Assembly (NCBI GenBank): GCA_036768485.1
Contig: JAVLUZ010000154.1
Coordinates: 635,308 to 699,307, forward strand
Length of the DNA stretch: 64,000 nt
Source: Mermis nigrescens
Lineage: Eukaryota; Nematoda; Enoplea; Mermithida; Mermithidae
Direction of reading: 5' to 3'
Shown: positions 19,159 through 64,000 of the stretch, piece by piece
Layout of the letters: each line of letters opens with the position of its first letter
How positions within the stretch are numbered: the first letter of the stretch is position 1
Notes under the pieces: generated by a model
What the model was told of the DNA's origin: nothing
The model's database searches: none
What the model saw: only the letters and a program-made list of their open reading frames with translations
Program-made: the position numbers and the translations under genes

Positions 19159-20223
19159 TGTAAATGTAGACGGTTCGATCTGGGTCTACAGAATCGTCAC
19201 AGATACGAACCATGCTAACATCCACCCTCGAGATTTACCTAGGTACGTAGGTACTTAAGTCTACGCTTAGTGCTGGCCCCGATCGCGCGGCTCTAAGGCT
19301 TTCGATCTTTGGACCCTTACAGACCTTACGGCTTCGATCCCCTCAGCCCTAATATTGCTGGCTGCTTCTATGTCGGGTGATCTCAGCAGCTACGCCCTAA
19401 GACCTAAGGCTACCTACCTAGTCTCGGTAATTGCCGCGGAGGTCAGTTGACCTATCTCAAGCTCAAGTTGTAATTTAACTTATTTTCAATCAGTGCCTGA
19501 TCAGAAATGTTTTGGTTCCTAATTTGTGTAGCACGCTGAACTATGAAAACAACAACGACGAGCTCTATGCTGATCAATCATCCTTAAAGATTAGATAATA
19601 ATTTTGATCAATTTTTGGCTTGAGAAATAAGTTATGATTTTCGAATGGAGAAAACTATCATACGGAATTTACCTATCAGTCCACTAGAAGGTGGAAGTCC
19701 TCGACGTGGGGATGATGGCCGACCTAACCCTCGGTATAACCGAAACCACTGGGTTGGTTTTCTATACTTTTATTCGACGAATAACGCACGGCCTATAGCC
19801 GGGAAACAAAATACGCAAAAGAAAAACGATAATGTACAGTCGAATAAACCGGCCAACGAAAAAACCAAACAAGCCAGAAAAAACTAATACGACCTTCAGT
19901 ACACTGGCCTCAAGGGCCATTACAGTAAATTAAAACAACGATCAATTTAACATAATACTGAAATGACTTTTATCTCAGATCGAATAGTTCTCGATTCACA
20001 TAAGCGGTATGCATTAAACAATTACTATTATCATACACTTAGCTCTATGCTACCGGACAAGTATCTAAATGTTTTTTATTATTGAAAATTTGGGAAAATA
20101 ATGGGAAGACCGAAGGCATAGCCCACAGTACACTATCATAGATAGCTACTAGTATTGGCTATGTTATGGCTATTGCGAACTGCTAAGGCAGGTTCGCCTA
20201 AACGTGTAACTCTCGCAGTTACA
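19159..20223 (-). repeat. LTR at the right end (5' LTR of the minus-strand element)
   Basis: 1065 bp, near-identical partner of 5623-6686, TG..CA ends, followed by TTAT (20224-20227). As the 5' LTR it should contain the promoter for the minus-strand genomic transcript. I did not find a promoter motif I would defend. Confidence 0.95.
19645..19887 (+). CDS. 80-codon antisense ORF inside the right LTR
   Basis: Identical in predicted product to 6109-6351, and antisense to gag-pol. See that entry. If transcribed, it would need an antisense promoter within the LTR or internal region; none was identified. Confidence 0.3.
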   Translation: MEKTIIRNLPISPLEGGSPRRGDDGRPNPRYNRNHWVGFLYFYSTNNARPIAGKQNTQKKNDNVQSNKPANEKTKQARKN

Positions 20224-20227
20224 TTAT
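20224..20227. repeat. Target-site duplication TTAT, right copy
   Basis: Matches 5619-5622 and marks the integration site of the LTR element. Confidence 0.85.
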
Positions 20228-23200
20228 AGCCAAACCGAAAAAGCTAGCATTTTTTCCTAACTCAGGATCATTGTGATAAAATTTAATAATTTAAGATGAA
20301 TGATTTTACATTTTGTAAAATTAGTTTAAACGTAGGTACAGTATTTTTCCAATATTTTATGATATGGTTATAAACATAGAACATTAACAATTTTGACTTA
20401 AACTTTTTCGATATTTTCCAATTTAGCATGGTCTTCGTTCATATTATAATATTTTATAGCTTATCAATAGAAGCTCTTACATAAAAAGTAAAAGAGAGCA
20501 CTTTTTGAGCAACAGACACTTGAATTAAACATAGTATGCAAAATGTAAATTGACGAATCAACCTGCCGCAGCATTTTACCGCTATTAAATTTGGGCAATC
20601 TTTTATACTGCATCATGGCGTTGGCTCTTATCACGGGCTTTTGCATACATACGTGACCACTTTTTTAAAAGTATGTAACAGACCTTTTAACGAGAACGTG
20701 GTGTGCTTAAAAATTATAAAATTTTGAAATTTTTGCAGGTAATGTCAAGGTATTTTCTTATTACTTTTTAAATAATTTGGGTCGCAGTTCACTAAGAATT
20801 TAAAAAATCAAAGGATCGATTTGACTTATTTTCTAATTGTTATAGGTTATTTCACACAACTTCGGTCATAAATTTCAAAACTATCTCCAACAATAAGCTG
20901 ACAGACTGCGATTATAGCATTGATCTGATATATAATTATCGTAACCCTCGGCTTACTGTCGTTGAAAATTCTTGGAATTTATGCACGAAGCTATGTGAAA
21001 CAGACTATAGATATAAGTTGGTTGTCATTGACACCGACACATAACTTTAAAGTCTCATCGTCAGACTTTATGAGGAAAAATGGAAAATATGTATATAATG
21101 CCCAAGTTTCGAGCAACAGACCTTAAATGAAACGTGGAGCTCACTGTATTATCAGATTTATATTATCAGATTTAGAGATCTGTGACCACATGTGGGCATG
21201 GGGTTTCGGGGGTATGAAATGCAACCACCAGAACTCATTTTTAAAATTTTTTCGCAATTTTTTAATGTCAATGTGATAGTGCTCGATGAGAAACGTTGAA
21301 AATAGTGATTTTTGCCATACCACCATTTTGACCTATGAAAATTCTTGCACCCCAGAACTTTGGTGCCGCCCACCTTGTATGGTTGCAGTGCAAACGATGA
21401 CCCAAGCGTATAAAATTACCAGAATAGAAAAACACATTTACGGTCGACTCAAGATTCTCTCAAGTTACTCCAAGTCCATACCTGGGCATGGGGGGTTTCG
21501 GGGTATGAAACCCATCGAGAAGCCAAAATACCCCCCCAGAATTCAATTGTTTGTAATTTTTTCTTGTTTGTTCGCAATGTTTTAATGCCAATGGATAGTG
21601 CTCGGTAAGAAACGTTGAAAAATTGAGTTTTTATCGTCATACCACCATTTTTAAGACCATTTTTTGACCTTTGAAAAAATCTTGTACCCCCAAGAACTTT
21701 AGTGCCGCCCACCTATGTCCAAGTTCCGTTGAAATCTGTGTATGTTGCTCAGAAGTAGGTTTTGAATGTTTTTTCATTTTGTTTTTCATTAGTCTGATGA
21801 TAGAACATAAAACTTAATTAGCCAACGCCACGACGCAGTATAAAAGATCGCCCAAATTTATTAATACTGTACGTAACTATAGGTTGAGTGGGTTATAGTA
21901 GGTAGTCTGTTCCATTGAAAACGGTATATTTTTTGTTGAAGGCTTATTGTAACAGATTTTCACTGCGCAAATTGCATCTTAAATTATGCTCTCGCAAGAA
22001 CTGGTTGCTTTAAACTCTTCCTTTGAATCTTAAATATGCTTTGCTTAACGTGTGGCGCATCTAACGGACAGCCGCTACAACCCAACCAGTACAATATTCT
22101 GCTACAGTAATATGCCGTAAATCAAAAATGGGCCGTTTGGAATGGAACTATAGTCCGTTCGGGTTTTTGAAAAAATTTAAAGTGCCTACAAAAGTGGTTT
22201 AAACTAACACTACAGCTGTGATATTCTACAGTATATTGAGTGATGGGGAGACGTTTGCCATTGTTCAGCCTCAGTGTTGCATCAAGTTTAAACCACTTTT
22301 CTAGCCCGATTCATGTGGATTAAATTGAAGAGAAAACTACAGTTAAGAGACAGACCTTAGCCGCTTGTTTTAGACTCAATTGCACCATATACAAAAGGGT
22401 TGATTATTCGATCAGTATTACGTGTAGGTATGTGAAATGTACATACCACCTACTACAAAGACTGTAGGTGAGCACCTAATTATTTTTAAATAAAAAAGGC
22501 TAATCTACAGTCTGCACAAAAAATTGTGGGAAGTGGCAGGCAATTCAAAAAATTCACTACTGTAAATAAATGAATGTGTTTTTGCAGCTTGCCCAAATTT
22601 TCCCGTTGACTTATGAAAATAGAGCGTTTGGAATGGGAAAGACTGCGTGTATGTACTGTAGGTATATGCACGCCTACCTAATACACATTTGCTGAATTGG
22701 AGCAGTAATAATATCAAATTGAATTGTAGCCCCGGGCTCTACTGATGATCGTCGACCAAAAACAAAAGAATATAATAATGTCATATAAATCCAACAAACT
22801 CGGACCGAGATTAAACAAACAATCACAAAACTAATTACACAGGGGAGATAACAGTCAAATAAACACTAGCAAATGACACATCGCACGTTTTACAGCGCTC
22901 GTACGCTATGAGCGAACAAAACTGAAAAACAAGGATAAACAAACAACTAAGAGTCAAATGAAACACACAAGTACAGTATCAAGTGTAGAAAATATAAATG
23001 CTAAAGGAACATAGTACATGTTTGGAGAGAATTCCGCATATAATTAAAATTTATTATTCTAGTCCGTTCCATTTCAAACGGCCCCTTTTCGCCGTCACTT
23101 TAGGCAATATAATTAAGAAGACTTCAAAGCAACCGGCCGCTACGAGAGCATAATTGAACAAGCACTTTGTGCAGTGAAAAACTAGTACAGTGATAAGGAT

Positions 23201-23619
23201 TTAGCGAAAATAGGCCGTTTGGAATAGAATAGGCTGTAGTACACAAGATCGTAAGGCGACAGTTTGTTCTTGACGCTTCTACTTAGCTAAAAATAACACG
23301 GAGCATACGGTATACCACGCATGAAATATGTAAAGGTGAAATAACTGAAACTGCGTATCGCGTAAAATAATATTTAGGTATGTTACCGCAGGAAATATGC
23401 TATCAAAAAAATATTATGCTAGGATTTTCGTAAGGGGAACGGTGGTACGCCAACTTTTCCGAGCCCCCAACGCCCACGTGTGGTGTAAAAGAGCGACCAT
23501 TATGAAAATCAACTCACATAAATTCAATTGGGGATCGTATAAACGAAAAATTCTCCAACTTCAGGTTCGAGGACTAAATTACTTTAAAAAATGCAAACGT
23601 TAAAGTGATGGCCGAGGAC
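20228..23619. other. Gene-free region between the retrotransposon and Pfk
   Basis: AT-rich, with no coding-looking ORF. It contains a repeat fragment at about 21188-21376 and a delimitable element at 21477-21717. The motif GTCCGTTC/GGCCGTTTGGAAT recurs (about 22130, 23065, 23215), which suggests another diverged repeat. No RNA gene was recognised. Confidence 0.6.
21477..21717 (-). mobile_element. Short non-autonomous element, family E (CATACCTGGGCG..CGCCCACCTATG)
   Basis: 241 bp with imperfect inverted ends (CATACCTGGGCATGG and CCGCCCACCTATG). It is flanked by TCCAAGTC (21469-21476) and TCCAAGTT (21718-21725), 7 of 8 bases identical, which is an 8-bp target duplication typical of hAT-like elements. 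Related copies are at 23838-24093 and 39115-39354, with fragments near 21188-21376, 26140-26400 and 59750-59965. Noncoding. Confidence 0.75.
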
Positions 23620-23764
23620 AACGCATGGGCGTGGGGGGTCCGGAGGGTATGACCCTCCAGAATCTTAAAGACCCCAAACAACGATAGTCCCTTGGATTTT
23701 CGGCGCTATTTTTAGCAATTAAGCCCCGTCGAACCTCCCAGAATTTAGTTTCCGCCCACGCATG
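23620..23764. mobile_element. Short non-autonomous element with CGCATGGGCG/CGCCCACGCATG ends
   Basis: 145 bp with inverted ends, flanked by CCGAGGAC (23612-23619) and ACGAGGAC (23765-23772), 7 of 8 identical. Its interior is distinct from family E although the ends resemble it. Noncoding. Confidence 0.6.
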
Positions 23765-23837
23765 ACGAGGACCCCTTCCCAAAATTTTGAACCGCTACCC
23801 ATGTAAGTAATGGCACCAGCCTAATTATGACTATGTA

Positions 23838-24093
23838 CATAGGTGGACGGCACCAAAATTCAGAGGGGGGGGGAGTGCAAGATTTTTCAAAGATCAAAAG
23901 ATGGCCTTTAAAAATGGTGGTATGGCGAAAAAAACACCATTTTTTCTTATCAAGCACTATCCATTGGCATCAAAAATTGCGAAAATAACAAAATTTCAAA
24001 AATTGAATTCTGGGGGTATTTAGGTTTCTGGGGGAGTATTTTGGTTTCTCGGGAGGGATGGTGCATACCCCCAAACCCCCCACGCCCAGGTGC
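23838..24093 (+). mobile_element. Family E element in the Pfk 3' UTR
   Basis: 256 bp with perfect 8-bp flanking duplications ACTATGTA (23830-23837 and 24094-24101). It begins CATAGGTGG and ends CGCCCAGGTGC. It lies 18 bp past the Pfk stop codon in the transcribed direction, so the Pfk 3' untranslated region must contain it unless polyadenylation is immediate. Confidence 0.8.
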
Positions 24094-24111
24094 ACTATGT
24101 ATGATTTTCAT

Positions 24112-56927
<32,816 letters not shown>

Positions 56928-59900
56928 CTTGCTTATAATCGAAACTTACTCTTTTAACAAATAACACTATGTTTGCATCGAAACGAGAGCGTCAGGTCAT
57001 TTATTTCTTTCGAACTGATTATCGCAAGGTAATAAAATCACTGGCTATGAAATAATATAGTATATAACGTTTTTTGCTAAAATAAAAAAACAAAAGCAAT
57101 ACCTTCTATAAAAACGAACTTTTCAATCAAATTTAAAGCAGTACCCATTAATTGCTGTTTCATATTTTAAGAACACTATACAATAATTTTCGTCAAAAAA
57201 TCTCGTACTGCTAGGGCTAAATCCTTACTGCATGATGTAAAAGAAACTACCCGCACAATTAAAATTTGCTATAAGATACACAAGTACCGCTTACTTGGAA
57301 ATAAGAAAACAACTATGACAAAGGAAGAAAGTCGAGAAATAAGCATTGGCTTGGCAAAAACGTGCACATATTGAAAAAATTTAATTCTTGTACGCTTGCT
57401 ACAATCGTACCATTACTTTTACACGAAGAGATTATAGCTTAAATAATATAGTGCGTCAACGTTTTCCGGTCTCAAAAGTACTCAGGTATAAAAGCAAAGC
57501 TGTTTTAAGATCTTAGAGTGAAGGGAAATAGTCGCATGCATACAATATCAGAACAAAAACGTAAGCCTAGTCCATAGCGAATATATCACAGTGATTAAAG
57601 AGTCTGACGTCACTGACCTAAAACGCATGCATTTTAGGTAGCAAAACCACTTAAATAAAAACTAGTTAGCAGAACGATAGCATTATTATATTATGCAACT
57701 TTTTGCAGGTGTGAATTAAGCTAGATGAACAAGACAGAAATAAACCAAAGATCGCTCCCATGAACGCAAATAGTATAGGCATAAGTCACGAGGATCGCAG
57801 AAGTTAGTGTCGTAAATAAATTATTAAATGGCAAATAATCGTATCATATACGCTAAATAAAAAGCGCAAAGAATAATCACACTTCTCTAAAAAAAGCCTG
57901 CAATATTTAGTATAGAAGAAATAATTTATACTTTTGGTTACATTAGATCGAAATGTTAAAGCAAATCTTCTATTTATTTCGAGCGCCAAATGTATGTAAT
58001 TGCTTGTCTTAACAGTGAGTCCTCAAAAAAGATATAGTTAGTTCTACTCAAATCCTATCTCGGACTAGGATCATCAGGATTGTAATTCCAAAGACCAAGA
58101 CAATTAAATCTTGCGTCCATGTCTATTTAGCAAGTCAACCGAATGAAACGGTCAAAATATCCTGTATAAAAAATGCTATTGTGTAGTAAGACAACATTTT
58201 TATCATTTTTTAAACCGTATTGCTTCATGCCATTTGTAACAAAAAACAGAATTCAATCATTCCGTTCCGATTTTGGCTTTTAAGATCATTTTGATTATAT
58301 TTTATGTCTTTAAGAATCAACAATCCATGGCAGAAAGATCTTCGATAAAGTAAGGTCATAATTTCGTCAGAAAAGATGTAGCGAATGTTACAAAAGTTCA
58401 AAATCGCCTGCCAGTGCCTGTTTGTCTAAACCGTCGAGGTAAGGCACATTTAAGTGTGTTCGGGATTACCAAGTATAAACACTTCGAAGATTTCTTCCGG
58501 TATGCTACGGATAGGCCGAATAAAAGATTGAAGAAAGCGAAAAAAGAGCAGACGAACGTAACCCCACAAAAAAATTTTTGGAAATTAGAATAAGAGAACA
58601 TGAATACCGGAAATAAATTATGATATGGATCGAACAATCACGTGATATGCAAAAAATCAAATAAGATTATACCTAGCACATAATCTTAGAAATCGAACAA
58701 TTATCTTCCGATTGAGACAAACATTTAAAATTGAGTTTCTTGACGTACTTATAGTTTTGACATAATTATACGAAGTATCAATGAAGCGAAATAATTCGAT
58801 TTTGAATAAAATTTCTAAGCATTTTACATCTATTCAAATTTTATAATTTCATATTTTTAATTTCTTTTTTAACAAAGTTTCAAGGGACCAGTCAGTCAGC
58901 CAAACCTACCAACCTAGATGAAACTTAAATAATGGAACCAATGGCTATAAAGAGGAAAAACTACGTACAATAGAAAAAACATACAATATCACACCGTATG
59001 TATGGCTTATGTTTTTTCTAGGAGGGCAAAAATCTGAAGAGGGAGCGGAAGATATGTCCTTAATAGTGATCAAAAACGACAAAAACACATAAAAAGGCTT
59101 GAAAAAGTATGATTCCTCCCTAATCCGCGAACAGGTTCGAGTATGGGCAACAGTGGATGTAATAAAATACGTAACAAACGAATGCAAATAATGGTATTGA
59201 CGTAAAAATATTTCGAGTCTACAAATTTTAAAAATTCTATAATTTCGAAAAATCGCCAATTTAAATATTGATGTATTTTCTAGAAAGAACTATAAAAAAG
59301 CCTAACGAAAAACGCGCTGAGAAATTTTTTTTTATTTAAAAAAACACTAAATTGATTAAGTTCTACCACATTGCGTTTTACTTTTTGAATAAAAGCATTT
59401 TTATCGAAATCGAAAGATCCCTTCCCTCCTCTAGAGAAAAAATGACTGATTTAGCAAGATGCGCTGAAGATTCTTATGATTTTAATATTCTTTGCTCAGC
59501 GTTTAGGCAAGAAAGGATACTAAAATGGCACGGTATCCAAAACGTATGGCATATCTATTATTTTCAACTTATTGTTGTCGCTTTGCAAATAGGAAAGGCT
59601 TGCAGTCATAAATGTTGTACGATGCGAAGCCAGGATGAGCATTAAAAATATTTGATGGTAATTAATTAAATAGGCAGTACACTGTTTCCAGCAAAATCAC
59701 TTGATAAAAAGATACTTAAATAAAATCCATTTAACGAAACCATAAAAGGGCAGCACCAAAATTCTGGGGGGGTGGTAAGACGAAATAACATTAAAAATGG
59801 TGGTATGACGAAATAACACAATTTTTCAACGTTTCTCATCGAACACTATCCATTGGCATCAAAACATTACGAAAAAACAAAAACTTCAAAAATTGAATTC

Positions 59901-60239
59901 TGAGGGGGTATTTTGGTTTCCGGAGGAAATGGTATTCGGCCTTCTGGGGGTGCATATCCTCACGACAATGTTTGATCGAATCGAAACCCCTCTTTCTGAC
60001 TTGAAGCCTAGCGAATTTTATATTTTTCATATCTGATTTCAGCTTTTTAGAGAAATAATAAAAACTACTGAATACCGAAAATTCTAAAAACTACTGAATA
60101 CCGCTACCTATAATATACTTGTCCACCTTTTTTCTTATATTTATCACAGCGAGTGCGAATTTAGTGACCACCCTCACAGCAACAACGGCACACACCTGGG
60201 AACTGCGGTTTTTTTTAAACGATAGATAATTAAAAAACT
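56928..60239. other. Gene-free region upstream of Pfk
   Basis: AT-rich sequence expected to hold the Pfk promoter and 5' untranslated region; no promoter element or upstream exon could be defended. A family E fragment is at about 59750-59965. Predicted ORFs are short and unrecognised. Confidence 0.55.
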
Positions 60240-60299
60240 CGATGTACCATTTTTTCTTTTGTTTACACTCAATGCCGAATTAGCAATGAGTGTGTAAAG

Positions 60300-61580
60300 T
60301 GTAAAGCAAAAATCAAATAATTTGCGGAGGGCCAATTTTTTTAAATGTTGCCCCCAAGCTGTTGATTACGGATATGACCTTACAATTTCTTTACACTCAA
60401 TGGTTGTTGCACAAAAATGTAAAGTATACGGGTTTTTTCCTCCTTGCGTGTTTTCAGCTTATCTAACTCAATTTTGGTTTCTGTGCAGTCCAACTGGCTT
60501 AATAATGTAGAGGTTTACAATATCTCAAGGACAAATTTTTTTCTCATTTAACGCAATATTTCTTGATCTGTGATCGTTTTAGTGTAAAGGTTTCGAGACG
60601 AAAAACGAAATTTCTTAAGCTAATCCGCTAAGTAGGCGGAACATGCTAATTATGCTTAAAATGTGCTCTGACCTTAGCGTTACAGATTCTAGTTTATTTT
60701 GTTTCTATGCACTTAATATTGCGTTATTAGCACAAGTGTAAAGTTTACACCGAGAAGCACTTTTCCGCCCAGAGCTTTGGGTATCAAACAATTTGCGGAG
60801 GGCCAATTTCAGCTTTGAAAATGTTGCCCCCGAGTTGAAGATTACAAATGTGACATTGAAATTTCTTTACACTCAATGGTTGTTGCATAAAAGTGTAAAG
60901 TATCCGGGTTTTTTTACTCTTGGCGTGTCCTAAGGCTATTATATCTCAATTTTGGTTTCTGAGCAGTCCAATTGGGTTTTTAAAGTAGAGGGTTACAATA
61001 TCTCAAAATATGAAATTTTTTTCTCTTCCAACGCAATATTTCTCGGTCTGTGATCGTTTTAGTGTAAAGGGTTCGAGACAATAAACTAAATTTCTTCAGC
61101 TACTCCGCTAAGTAGGCGGAACATGCTAATTATGCTTAAAATGTGCCCTGACCTTAGCGTTACAGATCCTAGTTTATTTTGTTTCTATACACCCAATATT
61201 GCGTTATTAGCACAAGTGTAAAGTTTACGCTGAGAAGCACTTTTCCGCCCAGAGCTTTGGGTATCAAACAATTTGCGGAGGGCCAATTTTTTTAAATGTT
61301 GCCCTCGAGTTGTAGTAACGAATCTGACCTTAAAATTTCTTTACACTCAATGGTTGTTGCACAAAAGTGTAAAGTATACGGGTTTTTCACTGTAAGCGTG
61401 TCCTGAAGCTTATCTAACTCAATTTTGGTTTCTGTGCAGTCCAATTGGTTTTATAATGTAGAGGGCTACAATATCTCAAACGGTAAAATTTTTTTCTCTT
61501 TTAATGCAATATTTCTCGATCTGTGATCATTTTAGTGTAAAGGGTTCGAGACGAAAAAAGAAATTTCTTCAGCTACTTGC
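60300..61580. repeat. Tandem array of ~475-bp units with GTGTAAA motifs
   Basis: TTTGCGGAGGGCCAATTT occurs at 60321, 60792 and 61272 (spacing 471 and 480). Each unit also carries TTTACACTCAATGGTTGTTGC, TCTGTGATCGTTTTAGTGTAAAG and GCACAAGTGTAAAGTTTAC. About 2.6 units, with high similarity between units. Confidence 0.88.
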
Positions 61581-61646
61581 ACCCTCCACAGAATTTTGGC
61601 GCTGCCCACCTATGGATATATGGCCTAAAATATTAAATAAAGGGAA

Positions 61647-62299
61647 CTAGCAAAGAAAAATGCTCCGATGGAACAAAAAAGGTAAATATACTTGAATTTC
61701 TTCATCTTAAGGATGTTAAAGGAGGGGACTAGGGAAAATTTACCTATATGCGCAGAAGCCATAGGAATGTGCTAAACAGTTAGACTTCCCCTAAACAACG
61801 CAAAAATCGAAGTATATTCTGCGGCCTATGCGCGTTTCTGCAGATTTTCCGTAGTAATTTCGATTACGATGGCGACTATTTTGATTACTTTATTTTGAAA
61901 GATTTAAAGAAATTTTTTGTGGTTCTTCATGAGGACTATTGAGTTGGCCATGTAGGTGTAAAGTTTACACTATTATCTTTTACGCTAGAGCATTGTGGAA
62001 GGTCAAGATTTCATCAAATAAATAATACATTGATTAATTAATAGTCATGGAAGTGTCTTCAATGCTCTTTTGCGAAACACTTGAGAACGTTTTGTGACTA
62101 CACCCTCATTTTTCACAGGCCACAGAATATACTTCGATTTTTGCGTTGTTTAGGGGAAGTCTAACTGTTTAGCACATTCCTATGGCTTCTGCGCATATAG
62201 GGAAATTTTCCCTAGTCCCCTCCTCTTAAATCTTTAACAATGAAGAAATTCAAGTATATTTACCTTTTTTTGTTCCATCGGAGCATTTTTCTTTGCTAG
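61647..62299. mobile_element. Foldback/MITE-like element, copy 2
   Basis: 653 bp. The arms, about 61647-61830 and 62117-62299, are near-perfect inverted repeats starting CTAGCAAAGAAAAATGCTCC. Same family as 1698-2517, with a different, shorter middle that includes GTGTAAAGTTTACAC. Noncoding. Confidence 0.85.
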
Positions 62300-64000
62300 T
62301 TTTTTGAGCACTTACCATCTTGCACCTAAACTTCAGTTTTATACGAGCAAACAATTCAGAATAATGATAAAATCCGGTCCGAAACCCAAATTATTATTTT
62401 TTTTAGCAAATACCCACCTACTAAATTTATTACTGAATATTAAGGAGCGAGTATGGTCATCTGCAGGCTATATATACTGGGTAAGCTAAATGTTGACGTG
62501 TACTTGACTAGATATTGAAAAACAGAAGCCAAGTTAGCCAGTAACAAAGCGTCAAAAGCAATAGAAAAAACTAAAGAGACGGAAATAGGCAAGTACATTT
62601 TTGCACAAAGGGAGTTGAGAGGGGTGCTATCATGTAAGGGCAGCGACCAAATTATGGGGATCTGTGTGGTGTAAAATTGACAAAAATCCAAAAAAATGTC
62701 AAAAAGTCAATTCTAGAAGTCGTTCAATTTTTGGGCATCCACCAAAATCTCATGTGGAAAGTGTAAACCCCCAAAACCCCAAAGACCATGTGTGGGGACA
62801 GCTATTGTCCGGCGATTGTATGCTGACTAAAAATTTTCTGCACCGTTTCTGAGTAATATCAAATAACATCAAAATTCACATTAATAATTTTATGTACGAG
62901 TACTGTTTGTTTACTCAAAAAGCGTCCAAAATCATGCCAAAATGGCCTTAAAAATCAAAATTTACGCCAAATTGGAAAATTTCTATATTTTTAATATTAA
63001 AAGCGATATTATGCGATCGAAATGGACTAAAAATGTTCTGAAGTGCGGTCGACCATTTTCCTCATTTGACAGGCAGAAGGCCTAAACACTGAGTGATTTG
63101 AATTTCAGTGATTTGATCTTAACCCACACCCCTTCCTGTCGACCACGACCTTATAGATCTAATATTAAGTAAGTACATGCATTTTTATTACAGATATTTT
63201 CATATACTCAACTAATTATAGAAGATAGAAGAAAGTTAAATTGCGTCAGCGAAAATATGCCTACATAATACTAAAACAATGTACAGTCGCGAAAGAGTTT
63301 AAATACAGATTAGAATAGCCAGCTAAGTCAATAGCTAGCTAAGTCATGGACACAAAGGCAATTGAATGAATGAATGAATATTTAATTACGAAGTCCGTGA
63401 AACAGATGAAATACAATCAAGCATAAATACGACAGAGCACAAGTTATCACTAATATCAATTCACTTATCTACGAACACCCTAGATTTAAATACAAATATG
63501 AATACAAATTACAAAGTCCGTGAAACATTTGAATTAAAATAAATTTAGTTAATTAATTTAATCTAATAAACAAACAAACCAATCAAACAGAAACAAACCT
63601 TTTCGATTCTTGCAGGGGAAAAATTTTCTGCTAGTGGGAAAGTTTTAACCTTTGTCTGAAAAACATTTACCGAAGAACAGATAATATCGTTAGGTAATTT
63701 ATTCCATAATGACACTACTCTACTCAGAAAAGAGCGTTATTTACTAAAACTGAACTGAACTGAAAAACTTTATTGCTAAAACGCGACAATAACGGACGAT
63801 GCAACAGAATAGTAAAAACGCACGGTCAATAAAGTAAAAAAATACGCAAAAGGTGACAAGCGAGTCATAAAAATGACGATTTAAGTTGCCCTCTAATAAA
63901 TTTAGACAAGTCGACGTCAATTAATCTAGATTTAAATATATTTAAGTTAGTGGAAGGAACTACAAAATCAGGTAGGTGATTCCGAACAGATATAATTACA
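62300..64000. other. Gene-free right edge
   Basis: AT-rich. A fragment at about 62630-62800 resembles the short GC-richer repeats elsewhere. AAGTCCGTGAAACA recurs at about 63390 and 63513. Nothing coding is recognised. Confidence 0.5.

Noticed and set aside
59352..59645. 97-codon plus-strand ORF as a gene
   Set aside because: No recognisable domain, AT-rich context, no splice-consistent neighbours.

Overview
This window is an AT-rich, intron-bearing, repeat-saturated piece of animal nuclear DNA. The one host gene reads like an arthropod ATP-dependent 6-phosphofructokinase. No species can be named from the sequence. There is no operon, tRNA, rRNA or CRISPR signal.

Layout. (1) Positions 1-5622 are gene-free and hold a foldback element (1698-2517) and a degenerate tandem array built around GTGTAAA/TTTACAC. 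(2) Positions 5623-20223 are one complete, recently inserted LTR retrotransposon of 14.6 kb on the minus strand. It has two 1064/1065-bp LTRs (TG..CA, differing at two sites that I could find), a 4-bp target duplication TTAT, a primer-binding-site candidate, a polypurine tract, gag, and a Ty3/Gypsy pol (protease-RT-RNase H-integrase). In the position where retroviruses carry env it has a third long ORF of 1382 codons. The N-terminal part of that ORF shows the full DEDDy signature of an RNase D/WRN-type 3'-5' exonuclease. (3) Positions 24112-56927 are a complete phosphofructokinase gene (Pfk) on the minus strand: 13 coding exons, every junction phase-consistent, totalling 2424 nt (807 codons plus stop). 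(4) Positions 56928-64000 are gene-free, with a ~475-bp GTGTAAA-bearing tandem array and a second copy of the foldback element.

The Pfk introns are packed with short non-autonomous DNA elements. At least five sequence families can be delimited by inverted ends and perfect or near-perfect 8-bp target duplications, the size typical of hAT transposons. One lies in the Pfk 3' untranslated region, ending 18 bp beyond the stop codon. Several are nested in each other.

The most novel object is the Ty3/Gypsy element with a DEDDy-exonuclease ORF3 and an antisense ORF inside each LTR. In the host gene, the 3' end of coding exon 7 is tandemly duplicated with a 60-bp period. This gives two in-phase splice donors and therefore a possible 20-residue length variant of the enzyme.
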